A stretch of 6,674 nt of DNA from Clostridia bacterium. GTDB lineage: Bacteria > Bacillota_A > Clostridia > UMGS1883 > HGM11501. The stretch is taken from the NCBI GenBank assembly GCA_017536285.1, contig JAFXHP010000074.1, positions 1-6,674 of the forward strand, in the 5' to 3' direction. The notes under the pieces were generated by a model. It was given only the letters and a program-made list of their open reading frames with translations, had not been told where the DNA came from and did not search any database. The position numbers and the translations under genes are program-made. Below are positions 6,528 to 6,674 of this stretch, piece after piece; position 1 is the first letter of the stretch, and the number at the start of each line of letters is the position of its first letter.

Positions 6528-6600
6528 GCTTTTCTTAAAGCTTTTCCCGGCAAATGAAACCGGAAATACACTTTTCATCTGTCGCGCGCACAAATGAAAA
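6528..6600 (-). promoter_or_regulatory. Structured thiT leader, three further hairpins
   Basis: Upstream of the site-blocking stem, the minus-strand RNA can form three more stems. One is 11 bp (6590-6600 with 6572-6582, one U-G pair, loop GCGCGCG). One is CCGG/CCGG (6560-6563 with 6547-6550). One is GCUUU/AAAGC (6537-6541 with 6528-6532). The sequence CAAATGAAA occurs twice (6551-6559 and 6591-6599). None of the TPP riboswitch core motifs (CUGAGA, CUGAUC) is seen, and no promoter could be recognised. Confidence 0.35.
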
Positions 6601-6674
6601 AGCTGCATCCCCGTTTCGGCAGAATGAGCGGTTTCTGCTGGGCAAGCAGCACCTGTCGGACAAGCAACTTCGGC
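6601..6674. other. GC-rich non-coding segment at the right edge, candidate repeat or foreign DNA
   Basis: 44 of the 74 bases are G or C, clearly above the neighbouring AT-rich DNA. It contains a small hairpin, CTGCT (6635-6639) with AGCAG (6645-6649). Open frames cross it on both strands but end soon inside the window without a recognisable protein. It may be the end of an interspersed repeat or of a gene outside the window; the edge prevents a decision. Confidence 0.3.

Noticed and set aside
6476..6674. TPP riboswitch before thiT
   Set aside because: Expected from the family, but the CUGAGA and CUGAUC core motifs are not found on the minus strand here.
1..6674. CRISPR array, tRNA, rRNA, insertion sequence or attachment site
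   Set aside because: No regularly spaced repeats, cloverleaf, transposase or integrase gene was seen anywhere in the window.

Overview
The window looks like chromosomal DNA of a low-to-moderate GC Gram-positive anaerobe of the Clostridia, probably gut-associated. The reasons are strong GGAGG-type ribosome binding sites, near-consensus sigma-A promoters with 17-base spacers, a short lipoprotein signal, a Firmicutes-type ThiT thiamine transporter subunit, and a large glycoside hydrolase of a kind common in gut clostridia. The assignment is by general character only; no marker gene is present.

Layout, left to right. A glycoside hydrolase gene runs leftward off the left edge (start at 614). It has its own promoter, which sits one base from the terminator serving the gene upstream of it. 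Positions 713-899 hold no convincing gene but contain an inverted-repeat element. Next is a leftward acyl-CoA synthetase gene (934-2625) with its own consensus promoter, then a leftward LprI-like lipoprotein gene (2719-3177). The 221-base region 3178-3398 is a divergent control region with one promoter facing each way. An 18-base palindrome lies at the leftward transcription start, and an imperfect copy (14 of 18 bases) lies inside the rightward promoter. Rightward from there is a two-gene operon of unknown function: a zinc-ribbon/beta-propeller-like protein (3399-5105) and a small protein with no recognised family (5132-5806). It ends at a strong bidirectional terminator shared with the convergent thiT gene (5846-6475). 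The thiT leader (6476-6674) is rich in hairpins, one of which covers the thiT ribosome binding site. No TPP riboswitch is visible in it. The last ~75 bases are clearly more GC-rich and look like foreign or repeated DNA.

The genes do not form one pathway. Four transcription units seem to sit side by side: sugar hydrolysis, fatty-acid activation, a cell-envelope lipoprotein together with the divergent unknown operon, and thiamine uptake. The possible undescribed material is the divergent pair with its shared palindrome, and the structured leader of thiT. Four genes (the ligase, both genes of the unknown operon, and thiT) start further downstream than their longest reading frames suggest; promoter and ribosome-binding-site positions decide this.
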